A stretch of 64,000 nucleotides of DNA from assembly GCA_003117195.1 (NCBI GenBank), contig BDSI01000090.1:464915-528914 (forward strand), read 5' to 3'. The notes beneath the pieces were generated by a model. It worked only from the letters and a program-made list of their open reading frames with translations. It did not search any database and was not told the origin of the DNA. Both the position numbers and the translations under genes were made by a program. This document shows, in pieces, positions 1-13,207 of the stretch. Every line of letters starts with the position of its first letter. Position 1 is the first letter of the stretch. This stretch comes from Eudorina sp. 2006-703-Eu-15. Taxonomy: Eukaryota > Chlorophyta > Chlorophyceae > Chlamydomonadales > Volvocaceae.

Positions 1-3000
1 TTGACCTTTAGAGTCCCAGAAGAAATCGAGAGCGCCCGAAGTGGTTGATGCGTATAGAGACACAGGTATCCGGTTGCCAATGTGGCGCCGTTGACCCAGC
101 GCGACGGATGACGATGCTAGGACGGTGCAGCTGATGGCGATGAATGTCGTTATCATTGATTGCGTAGAAATTGTCGGATGCATGTTGGAAATCCTCGCGC
201 AGGACTCGATGGTGAGTTTGATTTTCCAACCAGGCTGCTCAACGAAACGCTTCGGCGCTGCCGCGAATGGACTAAAAACCAGCCTAATTATATTGTATAA
301 TGTGCCGATATCGGTAGAACGATAATGTGGTTCCAAGCTCGGGGGGGCCTGTCGCGTTTGTAAGGCGACGACTGGTTCAACCAATTGCTGTAACAATTTC
401 CAGGTGCGATTGCCTTCGCGTAATTTATTACGAGCTCTGCGTATGATTAGCGGTGTATGCAGGGAAGGCCTAGAGGTGATGCGTCTGATTGTTTATGACT
501 TTTATGATAGGCCCTTGGAGCGAGCCACCTAACAGGTAAGGATGGCGACAACTGCACGCTCTGTAACTATTGTGTGAAAAGGTTATATCAACAAGTAGGA
601 AATCTTACGGGTCCGATGTCCTGCCAAACCATCTGTCTTCAGACATCGAAGATTACGAGTGGACGACATGCCGACCACTTAAAGTTTAAATTGTCACACT
701 TTTCCTTCCGTGACTGTCCCGTTGCGCACCCCCTAATTCACATTCCCTATGTCATTCCTAGTAATTCAATTGAAATTAAGCTTAGATGTGGACCGTGCTG
801 CTGGGAAACTGTATGATACATCCTGCAACCCTTCCGTTCATGCTTCATCCCACCACTTCACGATCATACTTCCTTCCAGGTGGGGGATTATGATTATTGT
901 CAAGATTATTGCAGAATGAAATGGCAGGATACTTAGCCTGACCACAGTGGATTACAACAATGAATGTCAACTTTGCAACTAACCGGCTGTCCTCCCGACA
1001 AACGCAGAAGAATCGCGAGCGAAAATTTCTACTATAGTAATAGACGCTTCAAGCCGCCCTTTTCATGTGTCAAATTCGCACCTCCTGTCGAGTTGATCTC
1101 TGGGCACCTTGACCGCTTAGCTAGGACTGCTGAACGGTGTTGGTCGCAAGGCTCTCGGGTTTCTTTTAAGAGTACAGCAAGAGATCAGCATTGCGTTTTT
1201 GTTTTCGAGATCTAGTCTAATCGTATGTTTTGCGGACGTTCGGGAAGGGTCAGGGCAAGGGCAATCAGCAAAGAACGAGTCCGGAGATGGCCATTTTCCA
1301 AGGACATGTTCGTTCGATCGCACAAATGAGCGACTAAATCAGCGATTCAGTGATAATTGCATCACACCGACCGACCGCCGCACACCCACTGCATGTATTG
1401 GTTTGGGTCGGGCGGGTCTCTTATCTAAACACACTGCGTCGTATCGCGCTGCACGTTGCCCGCTGTGATGGCTAGTATTCGGCTTGCGGTGCGCCTAAAC
1501 TGGCGACAGGCCACCCCGCGCTTGGCCAGAAGTGTTGTGGCCCGTGCAGCTTGATGTCGGTGTCCAAACAGCTTGTGCATGAATGAACGTCACAGCGGAC
1601 GCCGAATTCCCCTCAGATGGCGTCCCCTAGCGGGCCATTTGCCGCCGGGCTGCTTCTGTCTGGGCTGTTTTTCTGCGCGGAGGCCAAGCCCGCTTACACT
1701 GACAGGGTGTATGGCACGACTGCCCCCACCCATCTCGGTGCCTTGTCTATTCGGTGATGCCTTCCTGGATGCCTGCGCTCTTCTTTGCTTCATTCCAAAA
1801 GCAGCATGCGCAACCGTGGCGGCCGTGCGGTGCCGTACCGAGACTGAACTCGTCTGGTATAGGCGCCGCTTGCTGGGTTCACACACCCCTTAATGGCACT
1901 GATCGGTTGCTTGCTGGGAAACTGGTGGAACCTGGCACAACTGGTGGAACGCCGGGAACGAGTCTCAGTCTGTCTAATGATCGGCACAGCGCCGTCACCA
2001 CGCCAAGCAGGGCACGTACTGCCCGTGTACATTTTCCAGGAAGGCTTCCCTTGCCGCAAGCGGCTCCGTGGGCCGCAGCTGATGTCCCTGGCGTCTGGGG
2101 TGGTTCATCCCGGCTGGGTGGCGAGGTTGAAAGGCCATTGTATGTCGTACCCCTAGACCCCTAGGCCCAACCTTCTCTTCTCTCCAGCCTGTCAACAAGG
2201 CAGGGCAATGGTATTAAGCTCCCCCGCGGCTAAGAGACCGCCACCAGTCATGTGTGTGCTTGGGGTTGCACAACCCCAATACCTGTACAGCTACCCAACG
2301 AGCCGTGGGCCCACGGGCATCCGAAAAAAAGGCCTAAAAGCACGCGCCTGGCGATGCGCTAGCAGAAAAAAGGAGACTACTACCGTCCAAAGGGAACAAT
2401 TGAGTTGCGGTGGGCCCACATGCGCTTCACAAGTCTTGCTAACCGAGCCGGGTTCCAGGCCATGGCTTCCAGCATGGTGGGGAACTGGGGAAGACCTCCT
2501 CCGCGCGACTAATGTCGTACCCAGGACAATCTAGCAAAACATGTTTTCATCCTCGACCTGACCTTGAAGTTCGAACCCACAGCAACGACAGACCCGCTGT
2601 TCCTTCGGGACACGGTGTCTGCCCCGAAGGGCCCCGACGCCCTCTGTTGGCCTCCAGCGCCCAGCAAGACAACCGGAACTGCAATAGTTTGCGATGCGCG
2701 CTGCAGGGGTTGCATGCTGTAGCATGTGGCAGCCACATTACGGCTGCCGCGCCTGAAAACGACAGACACGGACAGACCCATCCAGTGCTTATACTTCGAC
2801 ATCTGGATTTCCGGCTGCTTACCATCCGAAGGAAACCCCTCTGGCAAAACCCCAAGGCGCAAATGTTCCCAACCGCTCAGCAACTGCTTCTTCATGGCCG
2901 TCACAATTGATCCTTCGCGGAGTGGCTTAGAAAGCAACTAATCAACACGCTTGTCGATCTCATCACAGTCGTGCGGCAAACCGCTCCAGACGTCGTATTC

Positions 3001-5467
3001 CAAAACCGAGAGAATCCGCAGCACTGAGGTCCCCCACCCTTTCGATTCGGGCATCAACTAACTCGGCACGCAAAACACCAAAACCATGTACGCAACTGAG
3101 CTTCGCTGTTTCTGAACACGATTCCCAAAACCAAACGACTTGCTTTAGGATGAAGTAATGAACGGCGAGTTGCGCTAGCTCCCCGAACAGAAGCCGGTGG
3201 GCTGGTCGGGCGGCACCCAAGATTCGTCGCATGTACAAAAGTTGCAGCTGGGCCGCGTCATCTCGCAGGCACGCCTCACGGGGAAGGGACCCGTCGCCGG
3301 CCCTGGCCGGCGCGGTCATGCCTGGCACTCGGCGCGGCCACTACTGTCAGCAACGTCGGCGAAGGCCGTATGTGTCGCTTGCACGGGCAGGACATCTAGC
3401 AGCGTGGCAGGTCGGAGGCCTTCGCGATCCCTCAGCCGATGGACTTGTAACGGGGTTAGTTGCGCGAGGACAGGACCAGAAGGCAACAGGACCAGAAGGT
3501 AATTGGAGCGGACCTGACTGACGGGTGGCACCGACCACCGAGCGGGAGACAGAACCAACCAGGCCGAAAGCTAACAGGCATCAACCGGCAGCTGACATGC
3601 CAGAGTGCTTCAGGGGTGGTGGTAGCTGGGTAATGGGGTGCCTGTGTGGGCGACCTTCCCCGTGCTTGGCTTTATCTACTTCTGCGGATCCCGCCCTTTG
3701 CTGTGCCTACCCCTTTGGTAGTGTTGCCCCGCTGTGCGCCTCTGCTTGCTTCGGTGCCTGTCTGGGTGGGGTCATGACCCGCTGCGTTTTTGTTAGCGGC
3801 GTTGAGGTGTGGAGGTGTCTTGCCGCCTTGTCGGTTGGGCCTGTTGGGGCTTGCCCTGGTATACACCGTTGATCCCTTTCGGGTAAGCTCTAACGTTCAT
3901 TCATGCCAGGCGCCGACGAGGTTTGGGCATGTCGCTTACGTCGGCGATCAATACGCCGGGTCACCACAGTCCCGCGGGTCAACGCTCAACGGTCTCAACC
4001 TCCCAGTCGCACTTCATCCATTCCCGTTGCCGCTGACCGCCGACGACGGGCCCGCACAGCGTACTATCCACAACGGGTCACGACAGACCTGCTGTAGCTC
4101 ATTCTTGCCGCCCGTCACCGCCGCAAACACCAACAGCAACTAGCAGCCACGAACAGCACAACCAGGCAGCAGAGGCCGCCGACTAGCGGCAGTTCGGGGC
4201 CGCCCGCCGTCGACATTTAACCGGCAACCCGATGCAACGAGCAAGCATGCATACACCCTTGCTCATTGCAGGGTGGGCCCTAAGTTGATGGCTGCAGGCG
4301 GGCGGCTCCCTGTGACGAAAGTCAGGGACTGATTTGTGCGCTTGCGGCAGCAGTACGGCACCAGCAGTGCGCTAGCGGCAACAAGGGCGCGGCCGTCACG
4401 CGCTGCTGTGTGGGGGCTTCGGGCCGCCCAGGCGAATGAGGTGGCCAACACGGACACCGCGATGTGGACCTAAAAGCGGCCGCATCGTGGTTGAGATGCT
4501 CCACAAATGCCAAATGCAGACCAGAGTCTTCAGCAGACACGCTGCAGGCCCTGCCAAGGTTGTGCGAACGCGCGCCGCGCGGTGGTAAGGGACTTAGGGT
4601 TTGTGGACCGGATATCGTTGCTGAGAGGATATGTTTTGGCGACGCGGCGACGATGGGCAGCGCCGCGGTATGGGCTTGATCTGGATTGGTCGGGAGTTGG
4701 GCCTGGTACCCGTGGGGACGGCGTTTTCCCGATGTCGCAGCCCACCAGCTGCGGAATCATTTTTCCTGCGAGTGATCATTCAGGGATCATGCAGGAATCC
4801 TGGAAGCGAGCAAACCCTTTCCTTATGTGTTGCATTAATGTGGCTCTAGCGCAATGTAAATACTTTCTTCAATATCAGCTGCGGGTTTGGGTCGCCGGCC
4901 GCGCGACTGGCTAGGCCGGCTAGGCAGCCTAGTTTTCGTAAGCCTTCGTAAGTTCGAGTCGTTGGGTACCAAAATGCGGCGGCATCGCATGGTTGGGTAA
5001 ATTCAAATTTAATCAGCATAATTATAAAGTTTTTACCAATTTATGGATGAGCGTACATGTGTCCATCATTTTTGCGGGCCTCTCGACTATCTGCGAACGC
5101 CGTAACATCGGGAAGTCTATCCGGCCGGGGTTCGGCAAATGCTTGTGACCATCCGCGCATCAAGATCATGTAAGAAAAGGTAGCTACTTTGGGTCCTCAT
5201 TATGGGTCTTGGCATCTGCCACGAATGGGTGGTTGTGTCTGTCATTAAAGCCTTGGCAGTAGCATCCTCATGCAGTTGCCGTTGATCAGCATTGGGAAGG
5301 CAAGAGTTATACAGAACTGGAGTGGTATAGCACCGCTTCCTATTTACTGTACCAAATATGACTCCGTGTATATAACAGGTAGAACGGACCTTGTCGTTAA
5401 CTGACCTTCACCTTGTTCACATTCAACACCAATCAAAAGTCAAAGACAGAGAATTATACAGGACACA
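1..5467. other. Left flank without a supported gene
   Basis: I see no run of codon-biased frame joined by splice sites and no recognisable domain here. GC content varies: 1-1300 and about 4800-5460 are clearly more AT-rich than the rest. Several 60-140 codon open frames exist on both strands, but they overlap each other and show no family motif, as expected by chance in GC-rich DNA. The right end is the promoter of the following gene. Decayed mobile DNA is possible but no terminal repeats or reverse transcriptase/transposase motifs were seen. Confidence 0.5.
5369..5375 (+). promoter_or_regulatory. TATA box upstream of the first ECM-type gene
   Basis: A TATATAA motif lies 93 bases before the ATG at 5468, within an AT-rich stretch. 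The spacing suits a TATA box with a short 5' leader. It is the clearest core-promoter motif in the window. Confidence 0.6.
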
Positions 5468-8400
5468 ATGAGACGAAATTTGCAAAAGCTTTTGATTTGT
5501 ACCTTCTTTTTAAAAAGCTTGGCAAGCTCTGCTTTGACAACAGCTGCTACGACGGTATCTGTCTATTCCTCAACAACATCGGGCGTGCTCGATCCATTAT
5601 GGGACCCGTCCGGACCTTCAAATCTGCGGCGGCAGCTCAGACAGCTCGGCTTCCATGTCGCTTTCAACTCCGAAGGATCGATGGATTCAACCATCACTGG
5701 TGGTCGGCCGGCGGCCTTCGCCATTCCAGCAATCAGTGGCGACAGCTTTTACAGTGACGTTGAGGATGTGAACTTGTTGGCTCGCTACGTCGGTGCCGGA
5801 GGACTGGTCATCTTGCACGACTCCCCTCGCCATCAAGAGGCAACACAGAACCTTATCTCGCGCATCCTTGACTACAAGGGCAGTTGGCAGCACTGCGAAG
5901 CTGTTACAGACTACTCTCGATCCACAACCGGGGACGCCTCGGTCAGCTCGTACGCGGAGCGCTTTCTGCACGCTGCGTGGCCATCGACTCTGGAGGACGC
6001 CCAGAATCAAGTGCAGGTACGCCTACAATTGGCCATCAGAAGGATATCATAGCTGCTTCTAAAAAATATATCATGTCGTCCCGTCCATAATTGTTCCTTA
6101 AATGACGCATCTCGGGAGCGTTTTCAAACCCTCTCAAGTCAGCTAGCCGCCTTGGGAGCGTGAATGCACGAATCTTCCATGTAGAAGCCGCTGTGACGCT
6201 GCTCCTGGCCCAGCATGTACCTCACCAAAGACAATCGCGCGAACCCCATCTCATGTTTGACCCCTCCCGCCGCAACCGCCGCTCCGGAACGCCGTTGCCC
6301 CCCCTGCAGGTGCACTCGTGGTGCAAGCACGAGGACCCCGCGGCCGTGTCGTACCCGCTGTACACCCTGGGCGGTGACTCCATGAAGACGGTAGCGCAGG
6401 CCTTCACCCGCGTGGGCAGCCGCGGTGCCGTACTGTGGCTGGGGTACGCCTGGCAGTCCGGGCCCAAGGAGGGCTGGGGCGAGCTGCTGCACGCGGCCAT
6501 CAGCGCGTTTGACCGGGGTGAGTGCGGGTGGGTGCGTGTGGGTTGGTGTGGGTTGGGTGAGCAGGTGCAAGAGGGGGGTCCTCCGAGGAACAGGCCGTCG
6601 CATCCTGGGGACTGGCGCAGGGCTGCAGGACTGGGTGCGTAAGAGTAAGGCTGGCCACTCCTGACTGCATGTGCGCATACCGTTGCTTTCTTAGCTAGGA
6701 GAGGCCGCCCCGATGCATTTATGCGTGTAAGACGTGGATGACACAGGCCGGTTTGAATATTTGAATTGATATCGGCCATGCTCCCATCGTGCCGCAGCCA
6801 TACAGCGGCCTGAGTTAGTTGTTTGGTTAGTCAGTTGATTTGGTTTGGTAGCCCCCATGTTTGTGTACGGCCGCAGACGCCCAGACCGCGGGCAGGCCGC
6901 TGACGCTTTCCATCAATTGACTCCCCATCACGAAACCGCCCTGCGGCCCATGCGCTGTCCGGTGGCTCCGCAGGCCTCTACCAGCCCGCCGCAGATGCGA
7001 CCGTCATGGACAGCTACCCGCTACGACTCGACTCGGTCGTCGAGTCGTCGATCTTCGACGATACCTCGGAGGCCGTTCGACGCTTGCTCTACAGTGTCGT
7101 TATACCGTACCAGTTGGGGATGGGCCGTTATTCCCTAGGGGGTTACTACGGCGGATACGGTGGGTACGGCGGCTACGGTGGGTACGGCGGCTACGGAGGC
7201 GGAGGCGGCTACTACGGAGGTTACGGCGGGTTGCCTCCGACATACACGCCGCTGCGGCCCCCGCCTCGTCCGCAGCCGCCGCTGGCTCCCGCGTCACGGC
7301 CGCCGCCGCCGTCACCCTTCCCGCCGTCGCCGCCACCGCCGTCACCGGCACCGCCCTCGCCGCCGCCGCCGTCGCCCCTGCCGCCGACACCACCCCCGCC
7401 CTCGCCCCTGCCGCCCTCGCCGCCGCCGCCGTCACCCCTGCCGCCCTCGCCGCCGCCGCCCTCGCCGCTGCCGCCCTCGCCACCCCCGCCATCACCGCTG
7501 CCGCCGCTGCCGCCACCGCCGTCACCGGCGCCACTTGCACCTCCGCTGCCACCATTCGACTCGCCGTCGTCGCCAACCCCGCTGCCGCTGCCGCCCTCTT
7601 ACCCCCTTTCGCCCCCACCCCCGTCTCCTCAACCTTCATCACCCCCTCCGCCATCGCCCTTGCCGCCATCGCTCCCTCCGCCGTCACCCTTGCCGCCTTC
7701 ACCACCTCCCCCTTCACCCGCACCCGCAACACCGGAGCTGCCATCACAGCCAGCTTCGCCTAACCCGCCGTCACCAAACCCGCCGTCACCGACCCCGCCG
7801 TCGCCAAACCCGCCGTCGCCTAACCCGCCGTCACCAAACCCGCCGTCGCCTAACCCGCCGTCACCAAACCCGCCGTCGCCAAACCCGCCATCGCCAAACC
7901 CGCCGTCACCGACCCCGCCGTCGCCAAACCCGCCGTCACCAACGCCGCCGTCACCGACCCCGCCGTCGCCAAACCCGCCGTCGCCTAACCCGCCGTCACC
8001 AACGCCGCCGTCACCGACCCCGCCGTCGCCTAACCCGCCGTCGCCCAACCCGCCGTCACCGACCCCGCCGTCGCCAAACCCGCCATCGCCAAACCCGCCG
8101 TCGCCAACGCCGCCGTCGCCAAACCCGCCGTCGCCACCGTCGCCTCGCCCTCCGGCGCCCCGCCCGCCGTCACCCCGCCCGCCGCCACGCCGCCCTCGTT
8201 CGCCACCCCCGACAGCCCCATCAGTGCCGCCACCCCCACCACCTCCTCCGTCACCACCACCACCGTCGCCCTCGCCCCCCTCGCCGCCGCCGCCGTCACC
8301 CACGCCGCCGTCACCGCCGCCGCCATCTCCCTTGCCGCCCTCACCCCCACCGCCGTCACCATCCCCTCCCGCGCCCCCACCGCCGTCACCATCCCCTCCC

Positions 8401-9329
8401 GCGCCTCCGCCCCCGTCGCCGTCGCCTCCCTCACCTCCACCTCCCTCGCCGTCGCCTCCCTCACCTCCACCTCCCTCGCCGTCGCCTCCTTCGCCTCCGC
8501 CACCCTCGCCCACGCCGCCCTCGCCCCCGCCACCGTCGCCCGAGCCGCTGTCCCCTTCGCAGCCCCCTTCTCCACCCCTCCCCGACGCGCCGCCTCCATC
8601 CCCGCCCTCAGAGCCCCTCCTCCCTGACTCACCGCTATCATCACCCCCGCCACCGGTCCGAGTCCCCATCGGCACCCCCGCCTCGCCGTCGCCTCCGTCA
8701 CCCGCGGGTCTTCGACCCCCCTCCCCGCCCTTGAGGCGCTCCCCCCCGGTAAGTCAGCAGCCCCCGCGCTCGTGCCTAGCCCCTCCCATATGTATCCCTA
8801 TGCGATGCTGTGCGGCGTGGTGCATCGGAATTCCTGGTACAGTTGCTCTCATGCCCCTTTGGTCACGCTTGCTTTGCTGCCATCCTGCTGCACTTCCGCT
8901 GCACACACTCTCACCACGTGGTGGAAGGGGCAGAACGTGCGGGTCTGGCGCCACGGCTGGCCCACCACTCCGTCTCCCCCTCGCCGGATTCCCGGATGTA
9001 TTAATGATATTACTACTGCGTACTGCCCAGCAACACCAACTCAACACCAACCATACTCCAAACCCTAAACCCCAACTCTGCAGCCGCCCAAGGCCCCGAA
9101 GGCCCCCAGCTCGCCCGATGACGATGATGAGAGGCGCAGCCCGCCCAGGCCGCCGCCGCTGCGCGGCTCCCGCCCGCCCCCGCGGGAGCGCCCGCCGCCG
9201 TCGCCGCCGCCACCGACTCCGCCGCCGCCGCCACCAAGGTCGCCGTCCCGGCCGCCGCCGTCGCCGCGCCGCTCGCCGCCGCCGCCGCGCCGCACCGCCA
9301 CGCACCGTCGCCTGGCGTTCAACCCGTGA
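5468..9329 (+). CDS. Secreted Gly/Tyr- and PPSPX-rich extracellular matrix protein
   Basis: Four exons fit exactly: 5468-6016, 6310-6517, 6974-8748, 9084-9329, all GT-AG with matching phases (0,1,0), giving 925 residues. Residues 1 to about 22 are a signal peptide. Residues of roughly 40-260 form a compact module with a hydrophobic [10 protein letters not shown] strand, a WCKHEDPAA motif and an AVLWLGYAW strand; this recalls class I amidotransferase-like folds (inference only). About 308-342 is a glycine/tyrosine block (GGYGGY). From about 343 comes a long proline-serine fibre, including 25 successive (N/T)PPSP pentapeptides. The last exon is basic and proline-rich and ends AFNP-stop. PPSPX repeats are typical hydroxyproline-rich wall glycoproteins of volvocine algae. 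A paralogue sits convergently at 20005-13495. Function beyond a structural wall or matrix role is unknown. Confidence 0.8.
7762..8136 (+). repeat. Coding 15-bp tandem array, 25 units of (N/T)PPSP
   Basis: Twenty-five consecutive 15-base units encode NPPSP or TPPSP without interruption, inside exon 3 of the ECM-type gene. Unit differences are mostly synonymous third positions plus the AAC/ACC switch (Asn/Thr). The array is bounded by less regular PPSP blocks with Leu, Ala, Ser or Arg at the variable position. Such arrays can be hydroxyproline-O-glycosylated and form a rigid polyproline-II rod (family knowledge). Confidence 0.9.
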
Positions 9330-11303
9330 TGAGAGGTGTCGGGCGGCTGGGGACAACCGCGGCGTGACGGCATCACATTCTTTGTATTCGACTGTGAGGG
9401 TTTGTGATTTTTATCTGCCGCGCGCGCCAAGTGCCGCAGGACGCGACCGTCTGTACGACACAGCGCCGTGCGCCTGGGGGCTGCCCGGGGGCAGGGGGCA
9501 AGGACCGGGCTCGCGGGTTGGCTTGGAACACCAGGGGGGGTTGTCCGATTTGAAATATCAATTTGAATTAGAACCCAATCGCTTGTCGTATGTGTGCTTC
9601 TGTATGTTTGTGTGGGTGTGGATGTGGGTGGGGGGCGCGCAGCGCTCGCTGCGTCAAGTTGCCTTGCTCGGACGACTGCCGAAGCATGTCCTCGCCACCG
9701 CCGGGTGTTCGGAGGTTTCATATACTCTTAGTTCCCATTAGCTCCTCCTTAGTCCGCGGCGGCTCGTGTAGTGCCTTTGAGGGGGCGTCAAAGTTCTAAC
9801 CAAGAGAACTGCAAAGGAGACCCAACACATGACACGGAATGCATGGTTTAGTTCTGGCCTCGCCGGTCGCAGGCGTGGGTGCTGTAGGGACAGTTTTTAG
9901 CATTAGCTCTGGAGGAATGCACATCCTGGCTAGGTGTGGGGAACAGCGCATAGGTCTCGGGCGCGACTGGCATTTCGCTTGCGGTTGGCTCCGGGATAGG
10001 TTCTTTAGCCCTAGAGACCTCCTGGAAGAAATCATGTGTGATCATTAAACGTCTGTTGGGCCTGGTTGCGTGCAGTCGGGCTCGCGTTACTCATTTGTGT
10101 TGTGTTGTGACGAATTGTGCGCATTACTAATGAACCGTTGTGTGAGCCTAGGAGGCTTGGCGAAGGAGACACCCTTAGAGATGTTGACGCTAATTGTATG
10201 ATTACTTTGGCGCCGTGATTTTTTTACATTCAATAGCGTCGAGCCATTAGCGCCTGATCAGAGCTGCGTAGCAGCTAGTCCTGGACTGCCCTAGTCATTA
10301 CGCTGTGAGGTTAATACCTGTCGCAGCGGGCTTCCTTTGAAGTTCTGACGGTCGACATCATCGCACCTCGAGAGTAGGCCTTAGGCAGTGTCGTACAGAT
10401 AGACAAGGCTGACGATTCCAACCGAGTTGGACTGATACAGTGAATAGACGTGTAGGCAGTGATTTACCGACGAGGGACAGAGTGACGGACTAATACATGG
10501 TTGTCGAAGTATACGGGGAGGAGCGAGCGGGTGCCGTACGTACGGAGCGGTGGTTTGCCGTACGATTGATTGCGCAAGACGCGTCGCCGGGCGCGTGGCG
10601 CCACGACATTACAAGCCCGCCACTGCGCGGGCCCTCGCAACCCCAAACGGGTCAATGAATGTCATCGGTGTGCTGTTTGAGCGAGCCGTTCTCCGCGTGC
10701 GTGCGTGCGTGTATGTGTGTGTGCATATTTGTGTTGTTTGGGCAGTGCGGCAACACTGGCACGGATCAGAGGCAGTTTGAGTTGTACGGTAGTGGTTGTG
10801 AGGCGTTGGGGATCTCGCGCGGCCGGCGGCGGTGTGGACGAGCGACGGCAGGCACCACGTGTCGCTGCTCCCTAGGCGCTAGCCTAGATAGCGGTTGACT
10901 CTCTCTCTCTCTCCCGCGCGCGCACTCTCGGTCCGCAGGCGGTCTCGGCTGCCGCAGCCCACTAGTCGTTGGATGGCTGCTGGGGGCCGCATACGAAAAT
11001 TCTTTCACAACATTGGGCCATGAGGCCTTAGGAGGAGGGTGAAGGCAGGTGGGTTGGTGCCGGAGGCACTGAGGTGGGGGCTTCATTGCCCCACCGAGAA
11101 CTCTGTAGGCGTTGTGAGCGGCGGAGGGTGGAGGGGAGGAGTTCCGCGGCCAAGGCCGCCCCTGTTCCGGCGCTTGACGCCACCAGATGATATTATTTCG
11201 GTGCCTCCTGCATTCCTTCGCGCCGTCAGAGGGCTCTTAGAGCCAGAGGCGGGGCTGTCAATGTAGCGAATACCACGTTGACCCATGGGTCCCTCGTCTC
11301 AGC

Positions 11304-11304
11304 C

Positions 11305-11349
<45 letters not shown>
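11304..11349. repeat. (AC)n microsatellite
   Basis: An uninterrupted AC dinucleotide run of about 23 units. A second, shorter AC run follows at about 11378-11397, separated by the short cassette described separately. Confidence 0.95.
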
Positions 11350-11351
<2 letters not shown>

Positions 11352-11390
11352 CGCTTCTCACGGCTCAGTTCTCTTTAACACACACACACA
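11350..11390 (+). repeat. AC-linked short cassette, copy 1
   Basis: A 37-base segment beginning ACTTCGCTTCTC and passing through CGGCTCAGTT and CTCTTTAACACAC. It matches 63121-63158 with a single mismatch and, in its second half, 46011-46040. Each copy adjoins AC repeats or AC-rich DNA. Confidence 0.75.
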
Positions 11391-13000
11391 CACACACATA
11401 CGTTATGGGTGGGCTTCTCATTAACCACACACATCGTCCCGTTCTTGACTGGCTCCTGGCACCGAACCGACACCAACCAGGAAAGCCGGGTGCCGCCGGT
11501 ATTGATGCGGCGTGCATGTTGCCCTCGTCGCGGAGAACGTTACACGTGCCGGGCTGCAGACCAGGGCCACCTGGCTGACGGCGTGACGGGGCCCAACCCG
11601 GACCGGGGGCTGTCCTCGGGACGTCGCGAGGCAACTCGGATAGGGTGCCACCGCCCGTGCTTCCAGGCCACCATAACCACTGGCCTACAATTACGCTGGA
11701 ACCTGTGAGTTGCCGTGCGGCGCGGTTCTCAGATCTCAGAAAATGAGCCTCACGTCCGTCGCGGTGCACCCCCAGGGCGGCAACACCGCCGCGGTCTCGA
11801 CCCGCCTGCCCCGCTCTTGGTTGGGTCTGGGTCGCCCAACTGTCAGTCTGTGACCTGAGCAGGTCAGTCAGTCTGTGACCGTTGCCACGACCTCCGTCTA
11901 GCATCGTTACGGCATCCTCTGAAACCTACCCGACTGATTCATTCATTCCCACACCTGCATGCGCCCTCCCTTCCCCGCATCTTTCTGCCCCGTTCACGAT
12001 TTGTGTTTGGTGCTCCGCCGGCGGGATTGCTGTTCTTCATTCGTCCGGTTCGCCATCCATCCAAGCCGACCTCATCAGCCGGGGCGCACCAACGTTTTTT
12101 GCGATTTTTTTGTTTTTTGCGATTTGGTTTCGACAGCCGCGCCGATGCCAAACGCGAACGCGCCACATTGCTTCCAAGGGGAGCGGCCGCGACCCGTTCA
12201 TCTCCGCATCGGTGTTCAGGATGTGCGGTCGCGACGTGCCCGCTGGGCGCTGGCCCCCTTGTGTATCTATTCTTTGGGGCAGTGTTCGGTCCGTCCGCTG
12301 CGGGCTCGCAACTACTGCTCCTTCCTGCCCCCAATTCTCCCATCGTCATCCCCCATTCCCATTCTCCTCCGTTCCTCCCTATTTCATACCATTCAAACGG
12401 ACCCATCCAGGATGGACGCACCCGTGCGCGGGGCCGGGCGCGCGTCTGCTGCCGCCGGAATGCGGCGCTTGGGGGCAGCTAGCCGTACTCGGGCGGGTTC
12501 TCTAAGGGGTTTCGGACGTGAACTTTGTGTATATACCACAACACTGCGCAGTGGCAATAAAAAAAACATCATGTAGTCGGTTGCAGTGCAACAGCACCGG
12601 AGTATATTCCTGCTGGCACGGCCGTACATCGGCCACGTGCCCTATGAGCCTCAACCCGCCAAACCAGCCCGCCAAGACTAGAGCTGCCATCAGTTCCACG
12701 CGGACGGTGGGCCGGCCGGCCTCTGCCGGACCTGCACTTATGTAGGAGGATCACATCACATCATACCACGGAACATACGACGGCGCCGCCCTACCGTACG
12801 CGCGCAACGCAACGCGTGCGCATCGCATCGACCCTCCTCCACGTAGACAAGACTGCTACGTGCGGTTACCTGCAGCCCGTCAGTTCGCCCCCGTCGCCCC
12901 CCCTTCCTCATGAGGAAGCCCAACGGCGGATCATCAGGACAGCACCCGGCGACCCGGGTCGGCTGAGACCCGTCGGACATCGATAAACACATTCACATTC

Positions 13001-13065
13001 ACATACACATATATACATACACATATATACATACACATATATACATACACATATACACACACAAA
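13001..13065. repeat. 14-bp AT-rich tandem repeat
   Basis: About four copies of a 14-base unit, ACACATATATACAT, merging into plain AC repeats on the right. It lies downstream of the (-) strand ECM-type gene. Confidence 0.85.
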
Positions 13066-13136
13066 GAAACACAACGAGGGGACCGAGACCCCTTACGCCC
13101 CTCAACCCCGTATCCGTTTGATACGGCACTTTTTGA

Positions 13137-13207
13137 CCGTAGCGCCGAAGCACTCTTTCGCCGTAGCGCCGAAGCACTCTTTCGCCGTAGCGCCGAAGCA
13201 CTCTTTC
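13137..13207. repeat. Three-copy 24-bp direct repeat
   Basis: Three near-perfect copies of a 24-base unit that begins CCGTAGCGCCGAAG. Because 24 is a multiple of three, the (-) strand reads it as ERVLRRYG three times in an open frame, but no gene could be built around it. It lies in the 3' flank of the gene ending at 13495. Confidence 0.9.

Noticed and set aside
1893..2156. (+) frame reading LAQLVERRERVSVCLM
   Set aside because: Resembles no domain, overlaps another open frame, and has no splice or promoter context.
7629..8675. Long (-) strand frame of [15 protein letters not shown] repeats
   Set aside because: It is the exact reverse complement of the PPSP-coding exon of the (+) gene; repeat symmetry keeps all frames open.
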